Source: Salinispora tropica CNB-440 (GTDB taxonomy: Bacteria > Actinomycetota > Actinomycetes > Mycobacteriales > Micromonosporaceae). Taken from it: 64,000 bases of DNA. The stretch lies in the NCBI RefSeq assembly GCF_000016425.1, contig NC_009380.1:3848144-3912143 (forward strand), read 5' to 3'. Within the stretch, counting starts at the first letter, position 1. Each line of letters opens with the position of its first letter. The notes beneath the pieces are model-generated. The model made no database searches. It saw only the letters and a list, made by a program, of their open reading frames with translations, and was not told the origin of the DNA. Position numbers and translations under genes: made by a program. Below are positions 8,205 through 17,252 of the stretch, one piece after another.

Positions 8205-11200
8205 TCGGCCACCGCCCCGGACTCCAGCTGGAACAGCTCCCGCAGCTGCGCCGTGGACAGCTCGGTAACCCACTGCTCACCGGCACCCACCACCGTCGAG
8301 GCGAGCCGACGCTTGTCGGCGATGAGCGCGGCGACCTTCTCCTCCACCGTGCCGGCGCAGACAAACTTGCGGACCTGAACGCGCCGCCGCTGCCCGATGC
8401 GGAACGCCCGGTCCGTGGCCTGGTCCTCCACCGCCGGATTCCACCAGCGGTCAACGTGCACGACATGGTTGGCCGCGGTCAGGGTGAGACCGGTACCACC
8501 GGCCTTGAGCGAGAGTACGAAGAGCGCGGGGCCGTCCGGGGACTGGAACCGCGTCACCATCGCGTCCCGGTCGGCCTTACCGACGCCGCCGTGCAGGAAC
8601 AGCGTCTCCTGTCCGAACCGGGCCGACAGGTGGCCGCGCAGCATGCCGCCGAACTCGGCGTACTGGGTGAAGAGCAGGGCCTTCTCCCCCGCGACAAGCA
8701 CCTCGTCGAGGATCTCCTCCAGCCGGGCCAGCTTGCCGGAGCGGCCGACCAGCGCCGAGTTGTCCCGCAGCAGGTGCGCCGGGTGGTTGCAGACCTGCTT
8801 GAGCCGGGTCATGGCGGCCAGCACGAGCCCACGTCGCTCGATGCCCTCGCTGGACTCGATCTGGGCCATCATGTCGTCCACCACCGCACGGTAGAGGGCA
8901 GCCTGTTCCGCGGTCAGGTTGCACACCACCTCCATCTCCAGCTTCTCTGGCAGGTCGGAGATAACCGAAGAGTCGGTCTTGAGGCGACGCAGCACGAACG
9001 GGCCGGTGATCCGGCGCAGCCGCTCGGCCGCCTCCGCGTCGCCGTGTCGCTCGATCGGTTCGGCGTACCGCTTCTTGAACTCGGCGGCCGGGCCGAGCAG
9101 ACCGGGATTGGCGAACTGCATGATCGACCAGAGGTCGGCGAGCCGATTCTCCACCGGGGTGCCGGTGACCGCGATCCGATGCCGGGCGGGCAACGCCCGG
9201 ACCGCCTCGGCTTGCCGCGTCGAGGCGTTCTTGATGGCCTGTGCCTCGTCCACCACCACCCGATGCCAGTCGACCCCGGCCAGCTCCCCCGCATCGCGGG
9301 CAGCCACCGTGTAGGTGGTGAGGACCAGGTCCGCTGCCTCCACCGCCGCGGTGAACGCCGCCCCGCGGGCCCGCTCGGCGCCGTGATGCACATGGACCCG
9401 TACGCCCGGGGTGAAGGTCGCCGCCTCCCGCTGCCAGTTACCGACCAGTGACATCGGACAGACCAACAGGGTCGGACCGACGCCCGGCGGGTCACCAGCG
9501 AGCAACGCGAGTAGCTGTACCGTCTTGCCGAGACCCATGTCGTCAGCGAGCACCCCGCCGAGGCCGAGGGACTGCAGAAAGGACAGCCAGGCCAGCCCTC
9601 GCCGCTGGTAGGGGCGGAGAACGCCCTGGAACGACGGAACCGCGTCCACCGGGGTGAGTTGCCGCTCCACAGCTCCGGCGAGCAAGTCACCCAACGCACC
9701 GTCGGCCGCCACCTCGAGCACCGGCAGCGCGTCGGTAGCAGGGTCGGAGAGGCCGAGCCGCAGCAGGTCGCCGACGGTCAGCTCGCCGGCGGAACGGAGC
9801 AGCCGCAGGCCGGCGGCGAGACGTTTCGGGTCCAGCTCCACCCAGCGCCCACGCAGGCGGACCAACGGAGATTTCAGCGCGGCCAGCGACTCCAGTTCCT
9901 CGGCGGTCAGCGGCTGGTCGCCGAGGGACACCTCCCAGCGGTAGTCGACCAGGGCATCCAACCCCACCCCGTCGCCAGCCCCGGCGACGGTGCCCGGGGC
10001 GGTACGGCTCTGGGCCTGTAGTCGAGCGCCGAGCCGGGACGACGGACGCTGCCACCACGAGGGCAACAGCACCGCGAACCCGGCTGCGTGCAGCACCGGC
10101 GCGCCGTCGCGTAGAAAGCGATGCGCGCCCGCGGCGTCCAGCTCCAGCGCCTCTGGAGTGGCGGTGCGCAGGGCCGAGTTCAGCTCCGGCCAGAGTCGGC
10201 TGGCCCGCCCCAACTCGGTCAGCAGGGCCTCCTGCGGAGCGGCCGGGCCCGGTAGGGCCGCCGACTCGTGCCAGATCCGCACGGCGTCAACATGCAGACC
10301 CGGCTGGTCGGCCGGCTGTAGGCCGAACTCGACCCGCCACGACCCCTCGGCCGCGGCCAGCCCCCCGGCCGCCGCCTCAAAGAGTCCGTCCGTCGGCGGC
10401 TCCACCAGCCGGAAGCTGGCCCGGACCGAACCTCCCACAGCGTCGCGCTGCCAGGCGTCCAACTCACCGCGCAGGGTGTCGAGCTCCGCCGAGTCGGCGG
10501 TGAAGTCACGACGCGGGCCGGTGAGCGCCGCGAGCCAGGCCGCGACCGCGCCCCGCGGACGGGCTCCCCGGGTAAGGGAGGTCTCCGCGAGGGCAGCCCG
10601 TACGGCCGCGTCGGTGAGCGCGTCGAGCGCCTCGACCACCAGTTCACCTGGTTCCCCGGCGGCTGCGGTCGGTCGCCTCGTACGAGCCTGCGGCGGCACA
10701 CCACCGTTGGCGGGCGTTTCCGGTCCGCCGGGTACGGCGAGTGGAGCCGGATCGATCTCGACGGCGGCACGGACCGCGGGCGGCAGGGCGAGGGCGAGGG
10801 CCCGGGCCCAGCCAGCGTCCACGCCGGTGAGCAGGGGCTGCCACACCGCCCAGGCGGCGCTGGCACGTTCCTTCGGTGGCCGGACGCCGGGCAGGACCCG
10901 ACCACGGGCGGCGAGGTCCACGGCGAAGGCCGCCAGCTCCGCGAGGTGACGCAGAGTGGCACCGGGTACGGCGTCAGGTAGAGCGCCGGCCGCGGTGATC
11001 TGGGAGAGCAGCGACAGGGCGGCGTCCGGGGCGTAAACCAGGGCGGGCACCCGCCACCCGGCCAACGTGACCGGCCCACGGAGCGGCTCGACCGACGCGG
11101 TGCGGACCAGCTCCGGCGAGTCCAGCGGCGAACCAGCTCGGGTGGGCAGGGTGAGCAGTGCCGTGCCGGGCTCGGTCGGCTCGGCGACCTCGGCCAGAGC

Positions 11201-11353
11201 TGCCGCAAGCACGGGGTGACCGGCGGCGAACGGGTGGGGTCGCTCGCGGGGCGCCCGCCCGGCCCGGCGCGGCGCCCGAGGCGGCGACGCGCTGTCCTCG
11301 GCCCAGATGGCGAGCCCGATGCCGAGCCGCCACGACCCGTGGACAACCAGCAC
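8201..11353 (-). CDS. SNF2-family DEAD/DEAH helicase (RapA/Swi2 type)
   Basis: A 1050-residue ATPase. The first ~560 residues are a family-specific Ala/Leu-rich region with a SNF2_N-preceding domain. The motor follows: motif I DDMGLGKT near 602, motif Ia CPMSLVGNW, motif II DEAQ near 703, motif III TGTPVENRL. The second RecA lobe has LLFTQYAEF, LSLKAGGTGLTLT (motif V) and TDRAFRIGQ (motif VI). All ATPase motifs are intact. SNF2 proteins translocate on double-stranded DNA; bacterial members act on RNA polymerase or in repair. The GTG at 11353 follows GAGGGGAGAACGC. It is cotranscribed and overlaps with the SWIM gene. Confidence 0.95.
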   Translation of the reverse strand: MLVVHGSWRLGIGLAIWAEDSASPPRAPRRAGRAPRERPHPFAAGHPVLAAALAEVAEPTEPGTALLTLPTRAGSPLDSPELVRTASVEPLRGPVTLAGWRVPALVYAPDAALSLLSQITAAGALPDAVPGATLRHLAELAAFAVDLAARGRVLPGVRPPKERASAAWAVWQPLLTGVDAGWARALALALPPAVRAAVEIDPAPLAVPGGPETPANGGVPPQARTRRPTAAAGEPGELVVEALDALTDAAVRAALAETSLTRGARPRGAVAAWLAALTGPRRDFTADSAELDTLRGELDAWQRDAVGGSVRASFRLVEPPTDGLFEAAAGGLAAAEGSWRVEFGLQPADQPGLHVDAVRIWHESAALPGPAAPQEALLTELGRASRLWPELNSALRTATPEALELDAAGAHRFLRDGAPVLHAAGFAVLLPSWWQRPSSRLGARLQAQSRTAPGTVAGAGDGVGLDALVDYRWEVSLGDQPLTAEELESLAALKSPLVRLRGRWVELDPKRLAAGLRLLRSAGELTVGDLLRLGLSDPATDALPVLEVAADGALGDLLAGAVERQLTPVDAVPSFQGVLRPYQRRGLAWLSFLQSLGLGGVLADDMGLGKTVQLLALLAGDPPGVGPTLLVCPMSLVGNWQREAATFTPGVRVHVHHGAERARGAAFTAAVEAADLVLTTYTVAARDAGELAGVDWHRVVVDEAQAIKNASTRQAEAVRALPARHRIAVTGTPVENRLADLWSIMQFANPGLLGPAAEFKKRYAEPIERHGDAEAAERLRRITGPFVLRRLKTDSSVISDLPEKLEMEVVCNLTAEQAALYRAVVDDMMAQIESSEGIERRGLVLAAMTRLKQVCNHPAHLLRDNSALVGRSGKLARLEEILDEVLVAGEKALLFTQYAEFGGMLRGHLSARFGQETLFLHGGVGKADRDAMVTRFQSPDGPALFVLSLKAGGTGLTLTAANHVVHVDRWWNPAVEDQATDRAFRIGQRRRVQVRKFVCAGTVEEKVAALIADKRRLASTVVGAGEQWVTELSTAQLRELFQLESGAVAE

Positions 11354-11504
11354 GCGTTCTCCCCTCGTTGGCGCCCCGGCCCAGGATAGGCGGGGCGGCA
11401 GCGAGGCTCCTCACCGCTGTAGCAGACCTGTTCCTGAGCTGTACCCGTTTTCCGGGGGCGGCGCTTCCGCTACGCGGTCCCGCCGGTCGGGGCAGGATGG
11501 GCGC

Positions 11505-11711
11505 ATGGCGCCAACCGTGGAGATTCCGCTGGCCGGTGGTTCGTCCGACGGGCAGACCGTCACCGTCGAATTGGACCCGAACGGTCGCCCACCGCTGACC
11601 CACCACCACCTCGGCGACGGCGGGCTCGCCGAAGCCGAGATCTACGAGCTGGAGACGGTGGGGGGAGATGCCCGGAGGTGGCGCTACTGTTGGCGGGGCC
11701 CGGCGGTCTGA
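11505..11711 (+). CDS. Small conserved-looking hypothetical protein
   Basis: A 68-residue, acidic protein with no recognised motif. Alternating beta-type residues (PTVEIPLAGGSS, QTVTVELDPNG) and a His-rich LTHHHLGDGG suggest a small beta-rich fold. The third codon positions follow the G/C bias of real genes here. The ATG at 11505 has only a weak GGATGG upstream. It is divergent from the SNF2 helicase and converges with the pyruvyltransferase-like gene, 5 bases separating the two stops. Confidence 0.6.
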   Translation: MAPTVEIPLAGGSSDGQTVTVELDPNGRPPLTHHHLGDGGLAEAEIYELETVGGDARRWRYCWRGPAV

Positions 11712-11716
11712 CCGGC

Positions 11717-12865
11717 TCACCCCTCCACGGAGACCAACGACCGGGTCCGGAGACTCTCCAGCACCGAGCGGGTTACCTTCGAGGTGCCCCGGGCCTCCTC
11801 GCACACCTCGGCGACCCGCCGGGCGGTGGCCTCGGCGCGCTGCTCCCGTTCGTCCCACAGCCGGTCGACCTCGGCCAGCAGCGGGCCCTCGACCTCCCGC
11901 TCCACCCCGCGAAGGGCGGGGACGCCGAGCCGCTGGGCCAGGTCGAAGACCTTGCCGGCGTACGGCAGGGGGAGGAACGGGGTGTTCACCATCGCGGCGA
12001 AGATCAGAAAGTGCAGCCGCATGCCGACCGCCAGATCGAAGTGGCGCATCAGGCCGAGCACCTGCTGGGGGGAGTAGCTGCCGTGCAGGATGCGCCCCCG
12101 TTCGGCGGCGACCATGTGTGACAGCACGCCGTGGGAGTGCCGGATATCGTCCCGTTCCATCGGGACGAAGAGGACATCGGCGTCGATTCGGTGTACCAGG
12201 AAGTCGCCGATCTGGGCCAGGAGCCGGTGGTAGCCGTCGACATCGAGCCGTTCAGCGGCCCGCCCCGGTTCCCGCACACTCATGCCGACCAGACGCCGGC
12301 CCGCTGGCACCCCCTCCTCCCGGAGTAGGTGCACGGGGAAGTCCTCGGGCTCCAGGAGAAACGCCGGATCCGCGGTGACCGTGATCGGGTTGAGCAGCCC
12401 AGCCTCCTCCAGAAGCATCCGAGACTCCTGGTCCCGCACCGTGACCTGGGTCGCCCCGGCCAGCGTCTCGCGGACCATCCCGGTGTCCACCATCTCGCTG
12501 AGCGGGCCGACCCCCACCGCGTAGGTGAGCAGCGGCAGGCCGCGCTCCTGCGCAACCCGGACCACCCGCAGGTAGCGGCGGGCCTCCTGGTCGTAGAGGA
12601 TGCCGCCGCCCCCCAGGATGAGCAGATCGAGCTGGGCCAGCAGCGGGGACGAGTCGGTGCGGCTCACCCCCTCCCACGGCACCGCCTCCACCTCCGGGTG
12701 AGCCGTCCGGGTGTGATCGGGGTTGCGGGAGAAGACGATGATCCGTGCGTTCGGCTCCTGCTCGCGCAGGTCGGTCAGAAGGCCGGTGAGGATCGCCTCG
12801 TCACCAAGGTTGCGACCGCCGTACGAGCCGAGCACACCGATGGTCAGGCCGGTGCCAGCTGTCAT
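11717..12865 (-). CDS. Polysaccharide pyruvyl transferase family protein (CsaB-like)
   Basis: A 382-residue GT-B-like protein. The N-terminus VLGSYGGRNLGDEAILTGLL (residues 10-29) is the hallmark of CsaB/WcaK pyruvyltransferases, followed by LDLLILGGGGILYD near 87-100. The C-terminal domain has the conserved GMRLHFLIFAAM (about 295) and PFLPLPYAGKV. Such enzymes transfer pyruvate from PEP to sugars in surface polysaccharides, where pyruvyl groups anchor S-layer-type proteins. No polysaccharide locus surrounds it, so the substrate is open. The ATG at 12865 follows GGGAGGAGCGACGG. Longer in-frame upstream sequence is Arg/Pro-rich and probably not translated. Confidence 0.88.
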   Translation of the reverse strand: MTAGTGLTIGVLGSYGGRNLGDEAILTGLLTDLREQEPNARIIVFSRNPDHTRTAHPEVEAVPWEGVSRTDSSPLLAQLDLLILGGGGILYDQEARRYLRVVRVAQERGLPLLTYAVGVGPLSEMVDTGMVRETLAGATQVTVRDQESRMLLEEAGLLNPITVTADPAFLLEPEDFPVHLLREEGVPAGRRLVGMSVREPGRAAERLDVDGYHRLLAQIGDFLVHRIDADVLFVPMERDDIRHSHGVLSHMVAAERGRILHGSYSPQQVLGLMRHFDLAVGMRLHFLIFAAMVNTPFLPLPYAGKVFDLAQRLGVPALRGVEREVEGPLLAEVDRLWDEREQRAEATARRVAEVCEEARGTSKVTRSVLESLRTRSLVSVEG

Positions 12866-12996
12866 CCGTCGCTCCTCCCGGGTCCGTCCAGGCGGATTTC
12901 CCGGTACGCCGAGGAACAGTCCTGCCCTGGACGCGCGGCGGTTCAGGAGCGGCCGGGCGGGGGGCGGGTGACCGTCGCCCTGACCGGGGTCCGGCG

Positions 12997-13794
12997 TCAG
13001 CCGGGTGGACCGGCGGGGTGGGTGAGGAAGGGCAGCACCGCCGCCGGCAGGGCCGGGGACGAGAGGATGTCGTAGTGGGTGAGGCCGGGCAGCACCGCCA
13101 ACCGAGCCGCCGACCGACCGGTGCCGTCCCATCCGGCGTCCCGGTGACCGCCGCCGAGCAGCCCGTAGAACTCCACCATGTGCGCGGTGGTCACCGAGTC
13201 CGCGTCGGCGAAGACCAGCAGTGTGGGCAGGACGAGGGCGGCCACCTCCGCCGACCAGTCATACTCGCGCCGCAGCAGCTCCCCCGACTTGGCCCACAGC
13301 CGGGGCCACTCCGCCGGCCGGGGCGCTACCCGGGCGTAGCGCCGATGTGCTGGAGTACCCCGCATCCGCTCCCCCGCCGCCTCGTCCTGCTGGGCCATCG
13401 TGGTGAGGGTCTCTGGGTACCAGCCCTGCTGGCGGCATGGCGCGGAGACCACCACCAGTCGGCCGACCAGGTCCGGATGCTGGATCGCGGTACGCAGCCC
13501 CACCCCGCCGCCCAGCGAGTATCCGAGCACGTCAACCTCGGGCAAACCCAGCCTCATGATCAAAGCGGCGACATCGTCGGCCAGTGACTCGTACCGAAGC
13601 GGACGGCCCACGTCGGCGGTACGGCCATGCCCCTGAAGATCCACCGCAAGGACCCTGCGCCGCTCCGTCAGTGCTGGCAGGAGCGGGGCGAACATGTCGG
13701 TCGACCCGAAGCCGCCGTGCAGCAACACCAGCGGGCGTCCGGTGCCGTGCCACTCGTACCACATTCGAAGCCCGCTGACCTCGGCGTAACTCAC
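12997..13794 (-). CDS. Alpha/beta hydrolase
   Basis: An alpha/beta-hydrolase fold protein of 265 residues. The oxyanion-hole motif LLHGGFGST occurs near residue 23, the nucleophile elbow GYSLGGG near 90, and the acid/His end as FADADSV and LPGLTHYD. The substrate is not recognisable. The GTG at 13794 opens directly on the first beta-strand (SYAEVSGLRMWYEWHG), as usual for the family. An alternative GTG at 13875 would add 27 residues without family similarity and without a clear ribosome binding site. It is separated from the pyruvyltransferase-like gene by 131 bases. Confidence 0.85.
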   Translation of the reverse strand: MSYAEVSGLRMWYEWHGTGRPLVLLHGGFGSTDMFAPLLPALTERRRVLAVDLQGHGRTADVGRPLRYESLADDVAALIMRLGLPEVDVLGYSLGGGVGLRTAIQHPDLVGRLVVVSAPCRQQGWYPETLTTMAQQDEAAGERMRGTPAHRRYARVAPRPAEWPRLWAKSGELLRREYDWSAEVAALVLPTLLVFADADSVTTAHMVEFYGLLGGGHRDAGWDGTGRSAARLAVLPGLTHYDILSSPALPAAVLPFLTHPAGPPG

Positions 13795-14069
13795 GGCTGC
13801 CCACCCGGCCTCCGGCGGCCCGCACCACGCCGTCTCGCCGATGGCGGGCGGCGCCCCGCCGACGAGAACGGCCACACCAGCAACGGCATGAGAACCCAGC
13901 GAGGTCGGTCCCGCCCCGCGCCACCGTGCATACCGGCGATCCTATGGCGCGGAGGTCGCCGTCGGTACTGACTGTTCAAGGCCTACCGCGGAAACTCACG
14001 AGCCGTGCCGGAGCCTTCGAGCCTCGACAAAATTCGAACATACCTCACGTTGGTCAGTATGATCCCCTA

Positions 14070-15059
14070 ATGACAGGCAGGCCGAAGGAAGCCAGAAGTC
14101 GAGAACAACCGAAACAATCAGTCAGTCGCAGAAAACTGATGACGCTGACCGGCGTCGGAACGCTCGGTGGGCTAACTGTCCTCGCCGGGGCGAAACTAGC
14201 CCCATGGTGGACCGACCGCAGTCCCCAGGGAAACGGTACTGCCTGGACAGGGCCCGTCGAGACAGGCGCCAGCCCCGCGCCACCATCACCAACGGCTAAC
14301 GCCACCGGCGCGCTACCACCCCGGCAGGAGATCATCAACCAGTACGGTGCCCGGACACCACACTACTGGGGGTTACACCCGGAGAATTCCTGGTCGACGT
14401 TCCCGACCGACACCCCGTTGGCTCGTGACTCCGTCTGCCTGACATTCGACGCGTGCAGCGACAGCAGCGGTTACGACGAGCGGCTGATCGACACCCTACG
14501 TGCGCACCGCGTACCGGCGACGTTATTTGTCAACCAACGCTGGGCGACCAGCCATCGCCGGGAGTTCGAAAGCCTCGTCGCCGACCCCCTGTTCGAGATC
14601 GGCAATCACGGCACCAACCATCGTCCGTTATCAGTTACCGGTCGCACCGCGTACGGAATCGCCGGCACGAAGAGCGTTGGCGAGGTGTACGACGAGATCG
14701 CCGGAATGCACACGTGGATGGCCACCAACTACGACCTCCAACCACAGTTCTTCCGCCCCGGAACAGCCCACGCTGACAACGTGGCCACAGAGGTGTCCCG
14801 GGCGATGGGTGAGTGGATCGTCATGTTCAGCGTAAACGGCGACTCGGGCGCCACCGCAAGCGCCAACCAGGTCTACGAGCAGTTCCTGCGGCTCCGCCCC
14901 GGCGGAATCCTGCTGGCACACTTCAACCGACCCGGGTCGGAGACAGCCGCCGGCGTCGAACGCGCACTTCCAGTTCTCATCGGACGCGGCCTACGTTTTC
15001 GACGACTCGACGACGTGCTTCCTGCTGCCGCTTCTCCGGCGCAGCCTCCCCGTTGGTGA
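14070..15059 (+). CDS. Secreted polysaccharide deacetylase (NodB domain)
   Basis: A 329-residue exported protein. The N-terminus has SRRKLMTLTGVGTLGGLTVLAGA (residues 19-41, read in two parts), a twin-arginine-like or basic Sec signal, then a Pro/Thr-rich linker. The NodB domain covers about 115-315: LTFDACSDSSGYDERLI (motif 1), IGNHGTNHRPLS (metal-binding HxxxH motif 2), FFRPGTAHAD (motif 3) and GGILLAHFNRPGS (motif 5). In motif 1 the usual second Asp of TFDD is Ala, a known variant of uncertain effect. It probably removes acetyl groups from peptidoglycan or another surface glycan. Codon use and base composition in the first 250 bases are clearly less GC-rich than neighbouring genes. Confidence 0.87.
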   Translation: MTGRPKEARSREQPKQSVSRRKLMTLTGVGTLGGLTVLAGAKLAPWWTDRSPQGNGTAWTGPVETGASPAPPSPTANATGALPPRQEIINQYGARTPHYWGLHPENSWSTFPTDTPLARDSVCLTFDACSDSSGYDERLIDTLRAHRVPATLFVNQRWATSHRREFESLVADPLFEIGNHGTNHRPLSVTGRTAYGIAGTKSVGEVYDEIAGMHTWMATNYDLQPQFFRPGTAHADNVATEVSRAMGEWIVMFSVNGDSGATASANQVYEQFLRLRPGGILLAHFNRPGSETAAGVERALPVLIGRGLRFRRLDDVLPAAASPAQPPRW

Positions 15060-15302
15060 ACCGTCGGCACCAGGCGAAGCCGGTGCCACGGCCGTATTCG
15101 TCGTAGCACGCTCGCGGCACCCTTTGACCAGCACCCGCACCCGGCCCCCTCGAAAGTGGTCCGCTCCGGCCGTCCGAGGGCGGTTTCGCCACGCACGCCA
15201 CCCCCGCCGGGCGACGATCAGGTGTGCGGATCCAGCGGGGACAGGGATGACGTGGCGCAGGCGGGTGGAGGGCCGAGACACCGGTTTCGGCGAGACAGCG
15301 AG

Positions 15303-15971
15303 ATGTCCCGGGACACAGTCCGGGTGGAGGCCTTCAGCGATGCCGTGATCGCTGTCGCCCTGACGCTGATGGCGGTGGAGCTGCTCCAGTTCAACCCGAG
15401 TGGAGCTGCCGACACGGACCTGGTGTCGAGGCTCCAGCAGGAGTGGCGGGCTTTCCTCGCCTACATCATCACCTTCGCCATCGTCGGCCAGATCTGGCTG
15501 ACCCACCACAACAGTTGGCGATACGTGGTCCGGGTCGACCAGATGCTGTTGGTGCTGAACCTGATAATGCTGATGTTCGTGGCAGCCATCCCGTTCACGG
15601 CCAACCAGCTGTCGGACCATCTTCGGGGCAGCGATGTGGACCAGCAGTTGTCGGCCGCGATCTACGTCGGTGCAGTCCTCGGCGAAGCGCTGTTTTTCAA
15701 TCTGGGCTGGTGGTGGGCGCGCTCGCACGGGCTACTCAACCCGGATCTCGATCCCCGACTGGCGGCGTCGGTCTCCCGCCGGTACCTCGTCCGCCCGCTG
15801 CTCTACCTGCTCGCCTTCGCGATCGTCTTTGTCAATCCGATCCTCAGCCTGCTGGCCTACCTGTTGCTGGTGGCGATCTATCTCGTCCGCGGTCCGGGCG
15901 ACCTCCCGCCCGGTGGATACGAGAAATCCGAACGCGGTGAGCCTTCGGGGGATCATGGCCCGGAGAACTGA
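15303..15971 (+). CDS. TMEM175/DUF1211 family membrane protein (potassium channel-like)
   Basis: A 222-residue protein with about six membrane segments. The first helix contains RVEAFSDAVIAVALTLMAVEL (positions 7-27, in two overlapping parts), the RxxxFSD signature of DUF1211/TMEM175. Bacterial TMEM175 proteins are tetrameric K+-selective channels with six helices per subunit. Further features are FAIVGQIWLTHHNSW near 63 and a conserved Asn-rich third helix. The ATG at 15303 is chosen because the signature starts at once; the ribosome binding site is weak. It stands alone, 240 bases after the deacetylase and just before tRNA-Val. Confidence 0.87.
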   Translation: MSRDTVRVEAFSDAVIAVALTLMAVELLQFNPSGAADTDLVSRLQQEWRAFLAYIITFAIVGQIWLTHHNSWRYVVRVDQMLLVLNLIMLMFVAAIPFTANQLSDHLRGSDVDQQLSAAIYVGAVLGEALFFNLGWWWARSHGLLNPDLDPRLAASVSRRYLVRPLLYLLAFAIVFVNPILSLLAYLLLVAIYLVRGPGDLPPGGYEKSERGEPSGDHGPEN

Positions 15972-16004
15972 CCACGGGCCGTCGGTAGTGCTGGTGGTAC
16001 GGGG

Positions 16005-16076
16005 TGGGCGCGGCAGGTTTCGAACCTGCGACCCCTCGCTTGTAAGGCGAGTGCTCTCCCACTGAGCTACGCGCCC
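16005..16076 (-). tRNA. tRNA-Val (anticodon TAC)
   Basis: On the minus strand a complete cloverleaf folds: acceptor stem GGGCGCG/CGCGCCC, D arm GCTCAGTGGGAGAGC, anticodon stem CTCGC/GCGAG with loop CTTACAA (anticodon TAC, reading GUA/GUG Val), and T arm GCAGGTTCGAAACCTGC. The discriminator base is A. The genomic sequence after it reads CC then C, so the full CCA end is not encoded and must be added enzymatically. Confidence 0.96.
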
Positions 16077-16154
16077 CGGGCGCCGGTAGGACGGGCCGGA
16101 GGCTGGCAAGCTTACCCTGCCGCCACCGGCCCCGCCCCGACGGCCGACCAGGTG

Positions 16155-16622
16155 TCAGGCGGCCGTCACCTCGGCCAGCACCTTGCGCCAGCCCTGCTGG
16201 TCCCGGGCCTCACCCGGCATGTTCATCTCGGCGAAGCGGACCACACCGGCCTTGTCGATGACGAAGGTGCCCCGGTTGGCGATGCCACCGATGTCGTTGA
16301 AGACCCCATAGGCCTGGGCGACCGCGCCGTGCGGCCAGAAGTCGGAGAGCAGCGGGAACTCGTAGCCCTCCTGGTTCGCCCAGATCTTGTGGGAGTACAC
16401 CGAGTCCACGCTGACGGTGAGCACCTGAACGTCGTCGTTGACGTACTGGTTCAGGTTGTCCCGTACCTCGCACAGTTCACCCTGGCACACACCGCTGAAG
16501 GCGAGAGGGTAGAAGACCAGGAGCACCGCGCGCTTGTCGCGGAAGTCGGCGAGCCGAACCTCCTGATTGTTCTGGTCCTTGAGCACGAAGTCCGGCGCCT
16601 GGGCGCCAACGTCGATGGGCAT
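16155..16622 (-). CDS. ahpE: Peroxiredoxin, AhpE family
   Basis: A 155-residue thioredoxin-fold peroxiredoxin. The active-site segment FYPLAFSGVCQGELCEVRD (residues 38-55) holds the peroxidatic Cys46 preceded by PxxxxxxxC, with an extra Cys51 that could act in resolution. Length and motif match the actinobacterial 1-Cys AhpE group, which reduces peroxides and peroxynitrite using mycothiol/mycoredoxin or thioredoxin. The ATG at 16622 follows AAGGAGCTCCGC. The neighbouring DUF3052 gene and nearby aceE repeat the order seen in Streptomyces. Confidence 0.93.
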   Translation of the reverse strand: MPIDVGAQAPDFVLKDQNNQEVRLADFRDKRAVLLVFYPLAFSGVCQGELCEVRDNLNQYVNDDVQVLTVSVDSVYSHKIWANQEGYEFPLLSDFWPHGAVAQAYGVFNDIGGIANRGTFVIDKAGVVRFAEMNMPGEARDQQGWRKVLAEVTAA

Positions 16623-16706
16623 GCGGAGCTCCTTGCGGTCGGGTCAACGTCACGAAAGCCTGCCATACGGCACGAGCTGGGCGGTATGGGAGTAGCTACT
16701 TACTTC

Positions 16707-17144
16707 TTACTTCTTGCTCTTAGAGCCGCGGCGCAGCACCAACCGGGCACCGCTCCAGTCCCGACCAGCGTTGATCGTGGATGTCTGCTGCAGGCCGGCA
16801 GTTGGCGCGGACTCGGCGATCTCGCTGGGTTCCACGTGCCCATCGCGTCCGGCCTTCGGCGTCAGTAGCCACACGATTCCGCTGTCGGCCAGCGGGCCGA
16901 GGGCATCAACGAGCAGCTCGAAGAGGTCACCGTCGCCGTCCCGGTACCAGACCAGCACCGCGTCGACCACCTCGTCGGTGTCTTCGTCAACCAGTTCCCC
17001 ACAGCGGTTGGTCAGTGCGTCTCGGAGATCCTGGTCGACGTCGTCGTCGTACCCCATCTCCATGACGACCATCCCCGGCTCGATTCCGAACCGGTCCGCC
17101 AGGCTGCGTACTCCGTCGGCGGCCTGACCAGCGGTCGCGCTCAC
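16707..17144 (-). CDS. DUF3052 domain protein
   Basis: A 145-residue acidic protein of the actinobacterial DUF3052 family. Recognisable segments are ADRFGIEPGMVVMEMGYDDD (16-35), VDAVLVWYRDGDGDLFELLVD, SGIVWLLTPKAGRDGHVEPS and the terminal NAGRDWSGARLVLR. Function is unknown; conservation next to the peroxiredoxin and close to aceE suggests a housekeeping role. The GTG start at 17144 follows GAGGAGGCACGCGACA. The C-terminus ends in a Ser/Lys tail. Confidence 0.9.
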   Translation of the reverse strand: MSATAGQAADGVRSLADRFGIEPGMVVMEMGYDDDVDQDLRDALTNRCGELVDEDTDEVVDAVLVWYRDGDGDLFELLVDALGPLADSGIVWLLTPKAGRDGHVEPSEIAESAPTAGLQQTSTINAGRDWSGARLVLRRGSKSKK

Positions 17145-17252
17145 TGTCGCGTGCCTCCTCTTTCGTCCAGCTCACGGCGTCGGTCGACGCCGTGAGCCAA
17201 GTCCACACAGTTGCGGCTCGGCGCGCAAGTGGCACACCGGGTGGAACGGAAT

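Noticed and set aside
16005..16076. tRNA as attachment site of an integrated element
   Set aside because: No integrase and no second copy of the tRNA 3' end were seen nearby.
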